Below, in pieces: positions 1 through 8,367 of a stretch of 64,000 nt of DNA. The stretch spans positions 1,302,001 through 1,366,000 of the forward strand of contig NZ_FRFD01000003.1 of the NCBI RefSeq assembly GCF_900143645.1, in the 5' to 3' direction. A program made the translations under genes and the position numbers. The notes under the pieces are model-generated. The model had not been told where the DNA came from. It ran no database searches and was given only the letters and a program-made list of their open reading frames with translations. This DNA is from Anaerocolumna xylanovorans DSM 12503. Its GTDB lineage: Bacteria; Bacillota; Clostridia; Lachnospirales; Lachnospiraceae. Numbering within the stretch: the stretch's first letter is position 1; each line of letters starts with the position of its first letter.

Positions 1-7
1 GATGCTC

Positions 8-478
8 TTAAAAAACATCTTCCTCCAAATTGTTTCCGTCTGCCGCACTTGTTGCAAGTATATCACATCTTTCATTCTGCGGATGTCCTGCATGTCCCTT
101 GACCCAGATAAAGGTCACCTTATGGGGCTCCATGGCTTTTAAAATCCTTTCCCAAAGGTCTACATTTTTAACCGGCTCGTTCTTTCCCCTTTTCCAGCCT
201 TTCTTTATCCAGCCTTCCAGCCAGTGTTCATTAAAAGCCTTCACAAGATACTGGGAATCGGAATACAGGGTTACCTCACAGGGGCGGTTCAAGGCTTCCA
301 GTCCGGCAATCGCTGCCATTAATTCCATACGGTTATTGGTAGTCTTTTTATAACCTTTTGAATATTCACGGATGTGTTCCGTCCCGGAAGAATCAACATA
401 GCTAATTATGGTTCCATACCCTCCCGGTCCATCGGGATTTCCCCTGGCAGCCCCGTCTGTATATATGGTTACTTTCAT
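8..478 (-). CDS. rnhA: Ribonuclease HI
   Basis: Cleaves the RNA strand of RNA:DNA hybrids in the cytoplasm, for example R-loops and primers. The 156-residue protein has the normal single-domain length. The carboxylate active site is readable: D8 in YTDGAARGNP, E52 in NNRMEL, D74 in YSDSQY and D139 in NERCD, with the mobile His at H129 in VKGHAG. The basic handle region (WIKKGWKRGKN) that helps bind hybrids is present, so this is the E. coli-like type rather than a handle-less one. An AGAGGT ribosome site precedes the ATG. The start overlaps the stop of the upstream gene by 4 nt, so the two are probably co-transcribed. A second, unrelated RNase H (type 2) is encoded at 46914. Confidence 0.96.
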   Translation of the reverse strand: MKVTIYTDGAARGNPDGPGGYGTIISYVDSSGTEHIREYSKGYKKTTNNRMELMAAIAGLEALNRPCEVTLYSDSQYLVKAFNEHWLEGWIKKGWKRGKNEPVKNVDLWERILKAMEPHKVTFIWVKGHAGHPQNERCDILATSAADGNNLEEDVF

Positions 479-1104
479 TGGGACCTCTTTTCCCAGGTGA
501 GAAGTTCCCCGCTGTAAGGAAGTTCTTTCATATAATCACAGAAATCGTGCCATTCCTTTAGCTTATGGTTCTTCCTGGCATTGTAGATATTAATCAGATT
601 TTCATAATTTAAGGTGCAGGTCCTCATCTGGTTATAGCTTGAAGGAAGCAATTGTATGATACTGTACCAATAAGACTTATCCCCTGTTTCCAAAAATGAG
701 AGCCTAAGCTTTTCTAACTGGCTGATTACATCCTGAAAGAACAGCTTTGTTTCTTCCGTTAACTGGTCTGTGCTGAAATCCTCTGCCTCAAAGCTCTTGC
801 TGTGTATCTTGTGCATGGTGCTGGTAGAATTAGCGGTTGTCCCAATCTTATAAGTATCAAATTCCTTCCACCAGTAAATAGGCGCTGTGATATCCATAGA
901 TACAAATATCTGGCGCATGAACTTTCTGTGGTCCGTACCGGATCTGCACAGTCTGACTGCCAGACCAAGGTCATTTTCACCTAATATGTATTCGCCCTTT
1001 TCATTATAACAGCTGTCGCCCTTTTCCCAGCTGTTCATGGGATTTCTGGCACCCCTTATAGCATTGTCAAGATTCATAACACTGATGCGTTCAACTTTTA
1101 ACAT
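475..1104 (-). CDS. Uncharacterised protein, possibly a divergent ThyX-like (flavin-dependent thymidylate synthase fold) protein
   Basis: A 209-residue soluble protein with no signal peptide or membrane segment. It opens at ATG after AAAGGAG and overlaps rnhA by 4 nt. Two stretches recall the ThyX family: a central YWWKEFDTYK followed by a Ser/Thr-rich stretch where ThyX has its RHR-x7-S motif, and a C-terminal block (LLPSSYNQMRT through NARKNHKLKEWHDF) that resembles the end of the ThyX core. The canonical ThyX RHR motif is absent, so thymidylate synthase activity should not be assumed. It could also be a phage-derived member of unknown function. The fold assignment is my inference from pattern memory; a profile search would be needed to confirm it. 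Confidence 0.45.
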   Translation of the reverse strand: MLKVERISVMNLDNAIRGARNPMNSWEKGDSCYNEKGEYILGENDLGLAVRLCRSGTDHRKFMRQIFVSMDITAPIYWWKEFDTYKIGTTANSTSTMHKIHSKSFEAEDFSTDQLTEETKLFFQDVISQLEKLRLSFLETGDKSYWYSIIQLLPSSYNQMRTCTLNYENLINIYNARKNHKLKEWHDFCDYMKELPYSGELLTWEKRSQ

Positions 1105-1122
1105 AGTAACTCCTTTATAGTA

Positions 1123-1617
1123 TTAATATAATTTTGCCATATAATATTCATCTGTCAATTGCCCATTTACCAGCATGGAGTTCTTCTTAATGCCTTCTTT
1201 GACAAAGCCGCTCTTTTCGTAAAGGCGCATGGCCGCTTCATTCGTGCACATTACAGTAAGCTCCAGTCTTTTGATTTGGTTTGATACAGCCCACTTATCA
1301 AGTTCACGAAAAAAAGCAGTTCCGATACCAAGTCCTCTGTAATCCTTACAGATACCGGTTACAATATAAGCGCTGTGGCGTATTCTGTTAAGGCTTCCCC
1401 GTTCGGCCCAAAGATAGCCCCATAGTTTTTCCTTATCTTCCACTACCAGTAAAAGATTTTCACCTTCTGCGGCACTCTTTAAAAGATTCTCTGTTCTGTC
1501 CCTGTCAGGATTCCTCTCCCCCGGTTCGTACATCATAAATTCAGTTTCCCGGTCCAGCCGAAGCTGCAGGTCAATAAAGTTATCGGCATCTTTTAGATTG
1601 GCATTTCTGATTTGCAT
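1123..1617 (-). CDS. GNAT-family N-acetyltransferase
   Basis: A 164-residue acetyltransferase that moves an acetyl group from acetyl-CoA to an amine; the substrate is unknown. The reading frame stays open upstream to 1791, but the ATG at 1617 has an AGGGGAGG ribosome site 4-5 nt before it and begins with the family-typical MQIRNAN(L)KDAD. The acetyl-CoA pyrophosphate loop is visible as CKDYRGLGIGTAFF (R/Q-x-x-G-x-G/A type). It is followed by the helix with MCTNEAAMRLYEKSGFVKEG, the usual C-terminal acceptor-site block. The closest general type is the ribosomal-protein/small-molecule GNAT group. It lies 18 nt upstream of the thyX-like gene and may start that short operon. Confidence 0.9.
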   Translation of the reverse strand: MQIRNANLKDADNFIDLQLRLDRETEFMMYEPGERNPDRDRTENLLKSAAEGENLLLVVEDKEKLWGYLWAERGSLNRIRHSAYIVTGICKDYRGLGIGTAFFRELDKWAVSNQIKRLELTVMCTNEAAMRLYEKSGFVKEGIKKNSMLVNGQLTDEYYMAKLY

Positions 1618-1762
1618 AGGTACCTCCCCTTGTCCGATAAAAATTATTATAACATTTTTTGACCGGAATTTCATCTTAATATTTCTTGAATATTCACGAG
1701 GATACAATTTAAGCACCTGGCAAACGTCTTCTTTCAAAACTTTATTTTCAACCGGTAAAAAC

Positions 1763-1810
1763 GGAGCGCTGCTCCATAGATGACTATTCACATCTATTTT
1801 GCAGCGCCCC
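1763..1810 (-). terminator. Intrinsic terminator after the S8 protease gene
   Basis: On the minus strand a 10-bp stem (GGGGCGCTGC with GCAGCGCTCC, one G-T pair) encloses an inner TAGATG/CATCTA stem and is followed by GTTTTT. It lies just after the stop codon of the protease gene, so it ends that transcript. Confidence 0.8.
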
Positions 1811-1819
1811 TTTTAATTC

Positions 1820-3625
1820 TTATTTTATCACTACTTGACTAACGGCAGTGAAATTTTCCTTTAACAGCCAAAGTGCCGGCACATTTGAAGGCTCCCAACC
1901 CACCAGTGAAGTATGTGATTGTCGGCATACATAGGTTTTTCCGTTATAGGATACAACATCTCCTATCCGGTAAGCTTTCCCTGCCTGCCATGGAGTGGCG
2001 GAGGGATTATCCGGATTAGTGCTTTCAATGGTATAGACTGCGGTTACGGTTTGTGAAGCGGTCATCCCGGTCTTAAAAGCTTTTGCTTTCACCGTCGTTG
2101 TTGCACTGATTGTCAAAGCTTCCGTATATACCGGAGAAGTCTCTGTAGGCTCCTGTCCGTTGATGGTATAACGGATGGTTGCTCCAGCCGTGGTGCAGCT
2201 GATACTAACTTTTTGCTCACCTTTATAAGTACCTGCCGGTAAAGAAAATACCGGTGCAGTCACCTGGGTTATGGGAGAGGTCCCTGATAATTGCTGCAGG
2301 GCTGCATATACGTCTACAATACCTGCACCATACTCTGTTGTACTTCCTGCCGGCTGAGCGGTACTCTTAAGCAGGCTGTCCACCTGTGCATAGGTTAAAG
2401 ACTTGTCATAAGAACGCAATAGTCCAACTACGCCGGCTACATGAGGACAAGCCATGGAAGTACCGGACATGGTCACATAACGTCCGCCAGGAGAAGTACT
2501 GTATACGGAGACTCCGGGTGCCATTACATCAAGTCCCGGACCATAATTGGAGAAGCTGGCACGGCGTCTGCCGGAATCTACGGCACCAACCGCTATCACG
2601 TTATCATAACGCGCAGGATAAGAAATATAAGGGGTACTGTCATTCCCTGTGGCAGCCACAATAATAACTCCGCCGGATGTAGCCGTATTGCATGCTGCGG
2701 CAAAACTATCGGAGTATCCACCGCCGCCTAAAGACATATTGATAACATCCGCGCTGATGCTTGCAGCATATAGAATACCCTGCTCGATCCCATACATTGT
2801 CCCCTTGCCGTCATCACCCAATACCTTAACCGGAATTAGTGTGGCGTTCTGCATAACACCTGAAACACTGCCATAACTTGCAATGGTTCCTGCAACATGG
2901 GTACCATGTCCCTGGCGGTCCATAGTATCTGCACCACCGGCATAATTCTTGCCAAGGCCAGTGTTAACAAAATTAGCCAGGCTGGGGTGTGTATTATCAA
3001 TACCAGTATCTAATACTGCCATTCGTACATTGCTGCTGCCGGTTGTAATATTCCAGGCACTGGTTGCCTTAATCATGTCATACTGCCACTGCTGACTCGG
3101 GTTTACTGCCTGTGCCTGTACATTTTCCAAACTATATTCAGAAGTATCACTAAGGCCTATCGCCTCTAAAATATAGTTTGGCTCAATGGATTTTGCCTGA
3201 TAGCCTGCTTCCTTCAAAGCAGCACTTACTTTTTCACTGGCAGCCTGAAAACTTAACTTTTCTTCCGGATATTCCACCAGGTATGTATATCCCATATTCT
3301 CTACGGCTTCATTTTTTAAGTTTTTCTCTTCTGCCGTATAATACTGCTGATTAATTCCGGTGGATTCAAATAAATCATCTTTCACTGTAAACACATCAGA
3401 GGTAAGTAAATCAACTAGCGAGCTTGAAGTCTTTTCCGCAGTCTGTAACTGCATCGTATCTGCTTTTTCTACACATACGATTAATTCTCCAGGTACCGTC
3501 TCATATTGAGAGCCGACCGTCTGAAATGATGTTGCGCTTACTGGCTTGGTACTTCCTGATAAGCTAGTTACTAACACTAGTACCAGCACCATAAATGTGG
3601 TAAAAATTCGCCTTTTCAACTGCAT
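1820..3625 (-). CDS. Secreted S8 subtilisin-like serine protease with Fn3-like/CHB_HEX_C and C-terminal carbohydrate-binding module
   Basis: A 601-residue secreted endopeptidase. Residues 1-31 form a signal peptide (KRR, a hydrophobic core, then A-T-S). Residues about 40-155 look like an inhibitor-type propeptide that would be removed on maturation. The catalytic domain spans about 175-447 with the full triad and oxyanion Asn: D206 in VLDTGID, H240 in GHGTHVAG, N328 in AATGND and S390 in GTSMACPHVAG. Residues 455-535 form a chitobiase/hexosaminidase C-terminal-like repeat (PxFSLPAGTY, TIRYTINGQEPT). Residues 545-590 match a CBM5/12 chitin-binding module (WQAGKAYRIGDVVSYNGK, then YVCRQSH and a WLL aromatic). 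The tail suggests the protease is held on chitin-like or other insoluble polysaccharide. The start is the first ATG; its AAGG sits very close to the codon. Confidence 0.93.
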   Translation of the reverse strand: MQLKRRIFTTFMVLVLVLVTSLSGSTKPVSATSFQTVGSQYETVPGELIVCVEKADTMQLQTAEKTSSSLVDLLTSDVFTVKDDLFESTGINQQYYTAEEKNLKNEAVENMGYTYLVEYPEEKLSFQAASEKVSAALKEAGYQAKSIEPNYILEAIGLSDTSEYSLENVQAQAVNPSQQWQYDMIKATSAWNITTGSSNVRMAVLDTGIDNTHPSLANFVNTGLGKNYAGGADTMDRQGHGTHVAGTIASYGSVSGVMQNATLIPVKVLGDDGKGTMYGIEQGILYAASISADVINMSLGGGGYSDSFAAACNTATSGGVIIVAATGNDSTPYISYPARYDNVIAVGAVDSGRRRASFSNYGPGLDVMAPGVSVYSTSPGGRYVTMSGTSMACPHVAGVVGLLRSYDKSLTYAQVDSLLKSTAQPAGSTTEYGAGIVDVYAALQQLSGTSPITQVTAPVFSLPAGTYKGEQKVSISCTTAGATIRYTINGQEPTETSPVYTEALTISATTTVKAKAFKTGMTASQTVTAVYTIESTNPDNPSATPWQAGKAYRIGDVVSYNGKTYVCRQSHTSLVGWEPSNVPALWLLKENFTAVSQVVIK

Positions 3626-3931
3626 CCTTCTTTCTTATTTCTTATTTAAAACAGATTGTGCCGGCTTACTATCTTTCCTCCTTCCCTGCTGAATTTACAC
3701 ATTCTGTTTTAGTTCTCCAGTAACAATATCCTGGTGCTTGTCCTGACAAACTTTATACATTTCCATTCAAATATGCATAAAATTTGTAAACCATGGGTAT
3801 TCGTTCCATTGTCTGCAGTCATTGATTTTACATGTCCCATTTTGTGTATGTTAGCCTTTATATTTTGAGCCGTTGAAACCAAAATAATGTTTCTTCTCCA
3901 TTTTTACATTTTACATTTATATACAAGTAAA

Positions 3932-3960
3932 ATAATAACATATTTGGACTAATTTGTAAA
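3932..3960 (-). promoter_or_regulatory. Candidate sigma-A promoter of the S8 protease gene
   Basis: Minus strand TTTACA, 17 bp, TATTAT. If used, it would give an unusually long leader of about 300 nt before the protease start at 3625. The 3626-4042 gap is AT-rich. Apart from this promoter and the hairpin at 3994 I recognise no gene or known riboswitch in it. Confidence 0.45.
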
Positions 3961-3993
3961 TTATTTTATTATTTTCAACATAAATTGACGAAC

Positions 3994-4029
3994 AAGGGGG
4001 CCGATTGCTGATCTTGCAATAGCCCCCTT
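3994..4029 (-). terminator. Stem-loop at the end of the nitrogenase-like/ABC operon
   Basis: AAGGGGGC pairs perfectly with GCCCCCTT, with an inner ATTGC/GCAAT stem. It lies 14 nt after the stop of the last gene of the run. The U-tract on the minus strand is poor (CTTGTTCG), so termination may be incomplete. Confidence 0.6.
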
Positions 4030-4042
4030 ACTCACTGTGAAT

Positions 4043-4675
4043 TTATAACAATGAAAGTTTCCCCCTATCCATCCGGTAAATACTTTTACTATAGGGCAGA
4101 AACCTTTCATCATGGGTACTTATTACTATAGCCGTTCCTTCTTCGTTGATTGTCTTAAACAATTCCATAACTTTGATGGCATTGTCTGTATCAAGGTTAC
4201 TTGTAGGCTCATCCGCAATTATTATTCCGGGGTTATTCATCAGAGCTCTTGCAATGGATATCCTCCTTAACTCACCGCCGGAGAGCCTGTCGGGATAGGA
4301 AGCGATTGTGTTGGTAAGCCCCACCAATTCCAGTACTTCTTTGGCACGCAGACGATAATTCCCTTTTATCCCTGCAAGATAGAGCGGAAAGTACAGATTA
4401 TCCTCTATTGTAAAGTTTGTCAGCAGATTTTGTCCCTGCATAATAAAGCTTATCTGCCGTGTTAAAAAAGAGGGAGTCCCATCAAGAAATATGCTTCCTT
4501 CCGACGGCCTTAAAAGCCCTGTCATAATATGAAAGAGTGTACTTTTACCGCTTCCTGAAGGACCTGTTACTGCTATAAAATCCTGTTTCTTTACCAGAAG
4601 ATTTGCATGGTCTACCGCAGGGAAGGTATTGACGGAATGTTTATAATATTTTGTAATGTCTTTAAGCTCTAACAT
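4043..4675 (-). CDS. ABC transporter ATP-binding protein (LolD/MacB-type)
   Basis: A 210-residue ATPase that would power the neighbouring FtsX-type permease. Walker A is GPSGSGKS (about residues 39-46), the signature is LSGGELRR, Walker B is IIIADEPTSNLD, and the switch His is in ISTHDER. This is the short ATPase type of the LolD/MacB/FtsE class, which drives mechanotransmission or export rather than solute import. Its ATG overlaps the stop of the permease gene by 1 nt (TAATG), indicating translational coupling. It is the last gene of the co-directional series that begins with yezD at 14444. The substrate is unknown. Confidence 0.93.
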   Translation of the reverse strand: MLELKDITKYYKHSVNTFPAVDHANLLVKKQDFIAVTGPSGSGKSTLFHIMTGLLRPSEGSIFLDGTPSFLTRQISFIMQGQNLLTNFTIEDNLYFPLYLAGIKGNYRLRAKEVLELVGLTNTIASYPDRLSGGELRRISIARALMNNPGIIIADEPTSNLDTDNAIKVMELFKTINEEGTAIVISTHDERFLPYSKSIYRMDRGKLSLL

Positions 4676-5907
4676 TATTCATTCTCCCTTATAAGCGTGT
4701 AGGTTTCTTTTCTTTGGATTGCTGCGGAACTTAATATAGCAGCAAATACACCGGTAAGAACAGACAGTCCCGTGCAAAATACCGTAAGAAGCATCAAATC
4801 GGAAAAACTCTGCCTTAAGTAGGGAAGCTTAAGGTGCAGGAGAATAAAGTTCCGAAACAGTGTAAGTATCAGAATGGACAAAAAGCTTCCCGCCAGGCTT
4901 CCTATGATACCTATTGCTGCCGCCTCTCCAATTGTAATAGAAAGAATCTTAAACGTACTTCCTCCCAGGCTTTTTATAATACCATATTCCTTTTTTCTCT
5001 CACTCATGGTGATAATAAAGAAGCTTAAAAGGGATTCAAAGGTAAAGGCAACTAATATTATTTCAACAAATGTAAAATAAGTGGTATATTGCTTTAATGC
5101 ATGGCGGGTATCTTCCATAAGCTTTCCGGAAGTTTCAATACTGACATTATCCTTTTCATATTTATCCTGCAAAGCCCTCACTACTTTTTGGATATCTGCT
5201 TTCTTATCCACCTTAACTGTTATTAAGGAAACCACTTCTTTTTTATTTCCAATCGCAAGGTAATTCTTCACCACCGGCTCTTTTAAAAGCTCTTCTGCCG
5301 TATTAAAATTTAAAAATACCGTATTGTCATACCCCATCCCGGTTTCCTTCAATTTTCCTGCCACGGGAAACTTCTTTCCAAAGAACATGGCTGTATCGCC
5401 TTTTTTATATGATAATTTGCTTCCTGCCACAATTTCACCGTCTGGAATCTCTCTTTTTAATTGTTTCTCGATCCAAGGCTGAATTAAAAAATCACTCTCC
5501 GGATGATAGGCAATTATCTGAACCGCTTCATCACAGCAGGGGCTGTTATAAATTGTTGCTAAAAACATCTGGGAACTGACCTTTTCTACTCCCTCTTCCT
5601 TTGCAACCTTCTCTTCCAATGAGCTGTCAAAGTATACGGTACTTGGTATTCCTAAAAAAAGAGCATCCTTTACAGAACTAAAATAATCCTTTGGTACTAA
5701 CAGGATATCTGCTCCTGTTCTTTTCACCGTACTGTCAAGTCCTTCCCTCATACTGTTAAGAATACTTGTAAAGCTGAATATCATAAATACCATGAAAAAC
5801 AGGAATGCGGACAATAAGAAGGTTCTGCTTATTCTTCGTTTCAAATTCCGGTAAATAATATGTCCGTAATGGATATTGCCTTTCTTCTTTCTGCCCATAG
5901 GTTTCAT
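4675..5907 (-). CDS. FtsX-like ABC transporter permease (MacB/LolC class)
   Basis: A 410-residue membrane protein with the FtsX/MacB plan: a first transmembrane helix at about 28-52, a large extracytoplasmic domain at about 55-275, and three C-terminal helices at about 277-300, 322-350 and 365-395. The cytoplasmic coupling segment contains SERKKEYGIIKSLGGS, the family hallmark. The extracellular domain carries a CC pair (NSPCCDEA) that could form a disulfide or bind a metal. It is translationally coupled to the ATPase downstream and lies 40 nt after the DUF4418 gene. Members of this class export peptides or lipids, or act by conformational signalling. The substrate here is not evident. Confidence 0.9.
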   Translation of the reverse strand: MKPMGRKKKGNIHYGHIIYRNLKRRISRTFLLSAFLFFMVFMIFSFTSILNSMREGLDSTVKRTGADILLVPKDYFSSVKDALFLGIPSTVYFDSSLEEKVAKEEGVEKVSSQMFLATIYNSPCCDEAVQIIAYHPESDFLIQPWIEKQLKREIPDGEIVAGSKLSYKKGDTAMFFGKKFPVAGKLKETGMGYDNTVFLNFNTAEELLKEPVVKNYLAIGNKKEVVSLITVKVDKKADIQKVVRALQDKYEKDNVSIETSGKLMEDTRHALKQYTTYFTFVEIILVAFTFESLLSFFIITMSERKKEYGIIKSLGGSTFKILSITIGEAAAIGIIGSLAGSFLSILILTLFRNFILLHLKLPYLRQSFSDLMLLTVFCTGLSVLTGVFAAILSSAAIQRKETYTLIRENE

Positions 5908-5947
5908 GCCTTTCTTCTTTTACTGCTTTTCCGGTTATTTTCAAACT

Positions 5948-6367
5948 TCATGATGTTTCTTGTAAGGATTCTGCTTTCTTTGCTAAATGGAAGAAAACAA
6001 GATTTCCTATCGAATACAGGATTCCAAGTATTGATATTAAATACAAGGAGGGATAGGTGAGGCTCTGGCAGGCCATATCCTTACTCTTGCATCCGCCAAT
6101 GAGAAAGGCAGGTATCAGGATACCGACAACGTAACTTCCTATCGTCTGAAGGCTTAAGAATATTTTTGCTTCCTTTCCTTTTGCAAACAAATAAAAAACA
6201 CCAGTTAATAACAGGAGAATACCAAGACCTGTTTCTGCCTGTACGGACCAGTGGCAGGTCATAACCATCTCCTTTGCAGAGCATACTTTAAAAATAGTAT
6301 GGGGTCCGATAAGATACAATACTCCTGAAAGTATATAGATAAGAAATGTTATAATCCGGTTTTTCAT
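5948..6367 (-). CDS. DUF4418 family membrane protein
   Basis: A 139-residue protein with four predicted transmembrane helices (about 5-22, 45-63, 70-90 and 108-130). It has conserved-looking cysteines at the membrane edge (KVCSAKEM, MTCHW, GGCKSKDMACQS) of the type seen in DUF4418 proteins. The Cys/His-rich faces suggest metal or redox chemistry, but no function is established. It sits between the solute-binding protein gene and the FtsX permease gene on the same strand with short gaps, and families of this type are often adjacent to FtsX/LolD pairs. I take it as part of the FtsX-LolD unit. Confidence 0.75.
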   Translation of the reverse strand: MKNRIITFLIYILSGVLYLIGPHTIFKVCSAKEMVMTCHWSVQAETGLGILLLLTGVFYLFAKGKEAKIFLSLQTIGSYVVGILIPAFLIGGCKSKDMACQSLTYPSLYLISILGILYSIGNLVFFHLAKKAESLQETS

Positions 6368-6388
6368 GCAATCTTTTTCTCCTTCCGG

Positions 6389-7501
6389 TTACTTTAGCTG
6401 GGAAGCAGGGTCCACCGGCGGGGTAATGGTTCCTGTAATTTCATCTGCTACGCCATGAAGCCTTATAAAGCTGCTTTTTGCCAGGGCCTCTCCATCCGTA
6501 TCCTTGCGGATTAAACCAAGTTCTTTCATATCTTTGATATTTCTTGTCAGTGCTGTCTCTACGCCGCTGACAGAAGGCAGATATTTATAGTCCTTAAGCG
6601 TATGCTGATCCACCTCCAATTCCCCCACAACCCATTCATTATCCAGCTGTATTTCGGCGGCAAGATCTTTATTCTGGTCAATCCATGCAGATGCCTTCTG
6701 AATTGCCGTTACAATTTTAGCAAGCTTTTCCGGCTGATTTTCTATGGTTTCATTTCTTGCCCATAGTGCACAGCAATATTCATCCTTTAACAAGTCCGAA
6801 GTCGCAGAATTAAAGAGTGAAATTCCATCACCGTCTTTTGCCAGGATAGAAGCCTGAGGATCTCCGATAGCAATGGCATCAACCTTTTCTTCTTTTAATG
6901 CCACCGGCAGATCAGCCTTCGGAAATACCACAAACTCCACCTGCATGTTATCTCCGGTTGAACCGATCCCTACACTGGCCAGCGCACGCTGTGCAATAAT
7001 ATGGGGCGAAGAAGCCAGATTCTCAATTCCGATTTTCTTACCCTTTAAGCCTTCCACACTTGTGATACCGGAATCCTTTCCTGCCAGTATCTGAATACAG
7101 CCGGTATGGACACCAAGCACTGTTTTAGCCTCCAAGCCGTTATCAAGAGGTGCTAACATGGCAGCCACCAGGCCAAAACTAACATCTGCCTGCTTGGTGG
7201 AAAGCATCTCCACTCCGGTCGTACTGCTCGTGACATAACTATAATCAACGCCTTCCTTTAAGCCTTCCGCTTCATAGAACTGTAACTGCTTTGCAATATG
7301 AAGAGGAATACCGCATAATCCGGGCCCGTAGAGGACCTTTATAATGCCATCCTCCGATTTCTTAGCACTATCGGTAGTTACAGCTTCTGTATCAGAACCC
7401 GTTTCTTTATCTTTTTTTGCACCAGAACAGCCTGTAAGTAATAATATCAACACCAGAACCAGGCTTAAAAACGATCTTGATTTTTTACTTTTTTTCATCA
7501 T
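6389..7501 (-). CDS. ABC transporter substrate-binding lipoprotein (SsuA/TauA/NMT1-like)
   Basis: A 370-residue extracytoplasmic binding protein of the nitrate/sulfonate/taurine class. Residues 1-25 are a lipoprotein signal with lipobox LLTGC, so the mature protein is anchored at the Cys. The body shows the family pattern: VLYGPGLCGIPLHIAKQLQFYEAEGL, the STKQADVSFG ligand-pocket segment, and GKKIGIENLASSPHIIAQRAL. It is encoded after its ATPase and permease. Together with cysteine synthase, YezD and nitrogenase-like genes in the same run, the likely ligand is an organosulfur compound. That is inference; the family also binds nitrate, pyrimidines and aromatic acids. Confidence 0.9.
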   Translation of the reverse strand: MMKKSKKSRSFLSLVLVLILLLTGCSGAKKDKETGSDTEAVTTDSAKKSEDGIIKVLYGPGLCGIPLHIAKQLQFYEAEGLKEGVDYSYVTSSTTGVEMLSTKQADVSFGLVAAMLAPLDNGLEAKTVLGVHTGCIQILAGKDSGITSVEGLKGKKIGIENLASSPHIIAQRALASVGIGSTGDNMQVEFVVFPKADLPVALKEEKVDAIAIGDPQASILAKDGDGISLFNSATSDLLKDEYCCALWARNETIENQPEKLAKIVTAIQKASAWIDQNKDLAAEIQLDNEWVVGELEVDQHTLKDYKYLPSVSGVETALTRNIKDMKELGLIRKDTDGEALAKSSFIRLHGVADEITGTITPPVDPASQLK

Positions 7502-7548
7502 TTTCCCTCCGCTTTATAGATATTTTCTTCCAATAATACCCCGCCTTA

Positions 7549-8367
7549 CTACAGGTAGAATTCCGGCGTCTGTACCTTACCGGTAAAGTCCAGAATCTGC
7601 AGTATCATGGAACGGTAGTTTAAAAAATCTACGCTGTTTCTCTGTCTTCCATAGGTTTCATTCCTGCCGATATCCACTTTTATGATTTTCTCCACTTTTG
7701 CAGGTCTCGGCGTCATAATGAACACACGGTCACTTAAGTATATTGCCTCATCCACATCATGGGTTACCATTATCATAGTGGTTCCCCGCTCCTTCCAAAT
7801 CCTAAGTATCTCATCCTGCATATTCATTCTGGTAAATGCATCAAGAGCCCCTAAGGGTTCATCCAGCAGCAATACCTTCGGATGATTTACCAGCGCTCTG
7901 GCAAGGCTTGCACGCTGTGCCATACCACCGGACAACTGATGCGGGTAGGACTTTTCAAATCCCTCCAACCCCACAAGGCGGATAAACTCCTCTACTTCCT
8001 CCCTGTGTTCCTTGTAAATATGCCTGATTTTAAGACCATATGCCACATTATCATAGATAGTCAGCCAGGGAAAAAGTGTCGGGTCCTGGAATACAAGCCC
8101 TCTCTCATATCCGGGACCATTAACCGGCTTATCATCCAGCAAAAGTTCCCCCTCTGTAGGAGCAGAAAGTCCTGCTACCAATCTTAAAAAGGTGGATTTT
8201 CCACAGCCGGACGGTCCGATAAGGCAGACGAATTCCCCTGGTTTAATTTCTGTATTAAGCTCTTTTAATGCAAGGGTTTTCCCTCCGTCGGAATTTGCAA
8301 ACTCCTTTGATACATTAACTGCTCTGATATTTCCGGTCTTATTCCCAACCTGCGGTTCCGTTACCAT
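7549..8367 (-). CDS. ABC importer ATP-binding protein (SsuB/TauB-like)
   Basis: A 272-residue import ATPase. Walker A is GPSGCGKS, the Q-loop is GLVFQDPTLFPW, the signature is LSGGMAQR, Walker B is VLLLDEPLGALD and the H-loop is MVTHDVDEA. The LFPWLT sequence and the DEPLGALDAFTR segment are typical of the sulfonate/taurine/nitrate group. Its start overlaps the permease stop by 7 nt, and the binding-protein gene follows after 47 nt, so the three form one importer. Confidence 0.94.
   Translation of the reverse strand: MVTEPQVGNKTGNIRAVNVSKEFANSDGGKTLALKELNTEIKPGEFVCLIGPSGCGKSTFLRLVAGLSAPTEGELLLDDKPVNGPGYERGLVFQDPTLFPWLTIYDNVAYGLKIRHIYKEHREEVEEFIRLVGLEGFEKSYPHQLSGGMAQRASLARALVNHPKVLLLDEPLGALDAFTRMNMQDEILRIWKERGTTMIMVTHDVDEAIYLSDRVFIMTPRPAKVEKIIKVDIGRNETYGRQRNSVDFLNYRSMILQILDFTGKVQTPEFYL

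Noticed and set aside
2386..2876. Three overlapping plus-strand open frames opposite the S8 protease
   Set aside because: They lie antisense to a well-supported protease domain, have no ribosome sites and resemble no family.
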